Positions 5,578 through 5,595 of a stretch of 5,595 nt of DNA are shown one piece after another. A program made the position numbers and the translations under genes. The DNA comes from Flavobacteriaceae bacterium (lineage in GTDB: Bacteria; Bacteroidota; Bacteroidia; Flavobacteriales; Flavobacteriaceae). Location of the stretch: NCBI GenBank assembly GCA_018623955.1, contig JAAZUX010000061.1, positions 1 to 5,595 on the forward strand, written 5' to 3'. The first letter of the stretch is position 1. Every line of letters starts with the position of its first letter. The notes under the pieces were generated by a model. That model had not been told where the DNA came from. It saw only the letters and a program-made list of their open reading frames with translations, and made no database searches.

Positions 5578-5595
5578 TTATTTTAATTATATAAA
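5578..5595. other. AT-rich tail with no recognisable feature
   Basis: Only 18 bases follow the helicase stop codon. They are nearly all A and T and contain no hairpin, so termination of the helicase transcript cannot be judged. Confidence 0.6.

Noticed and set aside
1..5595. A novel defence, mobile or CRISPR-like system
   Set aside because: No repeat arrays, transposase, toxin-antitoxin or phage-like genes are present. All genes are core or phylum-conserved, and the helicase belongs to a housekeeping-type family with no partner nuclease nearby.

Overview
The window looks like a chromosomal housekeeping segment from a member of the Bacteroidota, most likely class Flavobacteriia. The evidence is threefold. 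Candidate promoters match the Bacteroidetes -7 consensus TAnnTTTG and starts lack Shine-Dalgarno sequences. DnaX lacks the zinc-binding cysteines and has the DEDFAFNIFELDAASNNS block typical of flavobacterial homologues. A DUF3822-type gene, a family essentially confined to Bacteroidetes, sits directly upstream of rsmD. Everything here is read by eye and from family knowledge; no search was run.

Layout: (1) 9-1729, minus strand: dnaX, the clamp-loader gamma/tau subunit, broken into two overlapping frames. An N-terminal 354-codon frame (665-1729) ends in TAA exactly after domain III. The tau-like tail continues in the -1 frame to position 9. A shift at a GGGGAAAAG sequence (668-676) would give a 573-residue protein. 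(2) 1730-1831: a divergent promoter region with perfect -7 boxes facing both ways. (3) 1832-2120, plus strand: rnpB, a compact type A RNase P RNA with its U-tract at 2121-2126. (4) 2125-4065, minus strand: a tight three-gene operon of a membrane-anchored conserved hypothetical gene, a DUF3822-like gene and rsmD, with 14-nt and 1-nt overlaps. It converges on rnpB. (5) 4066-4155: a second divergent promoter region with a perfect 13-bp palindrome. (6) 4156-5577, plus strand: a RecD-like superfamily 1B helicase. The last 18 bases hold nothing recognisable.

Functionally the genes serve core information processing: replication (DnaX), tRNA 5' maturation (RNase P RNA), 16S rRNA methylation (RsmD) and DNA repair or replication support (helicase). 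Two Bacteroidetes-restricted proteins of unknown role are embedded among them. I see no mobile element, CRISPR array, toxin-antitoxin pair or defence system. The one signal that stands out is the dnaX frame break. It is placed where E. coli makes its short gamma form by programmed -1 frameshifting, but it lacks the canonical heptamer, so a 1-base deletion or sequence error is an equal or better explanation.
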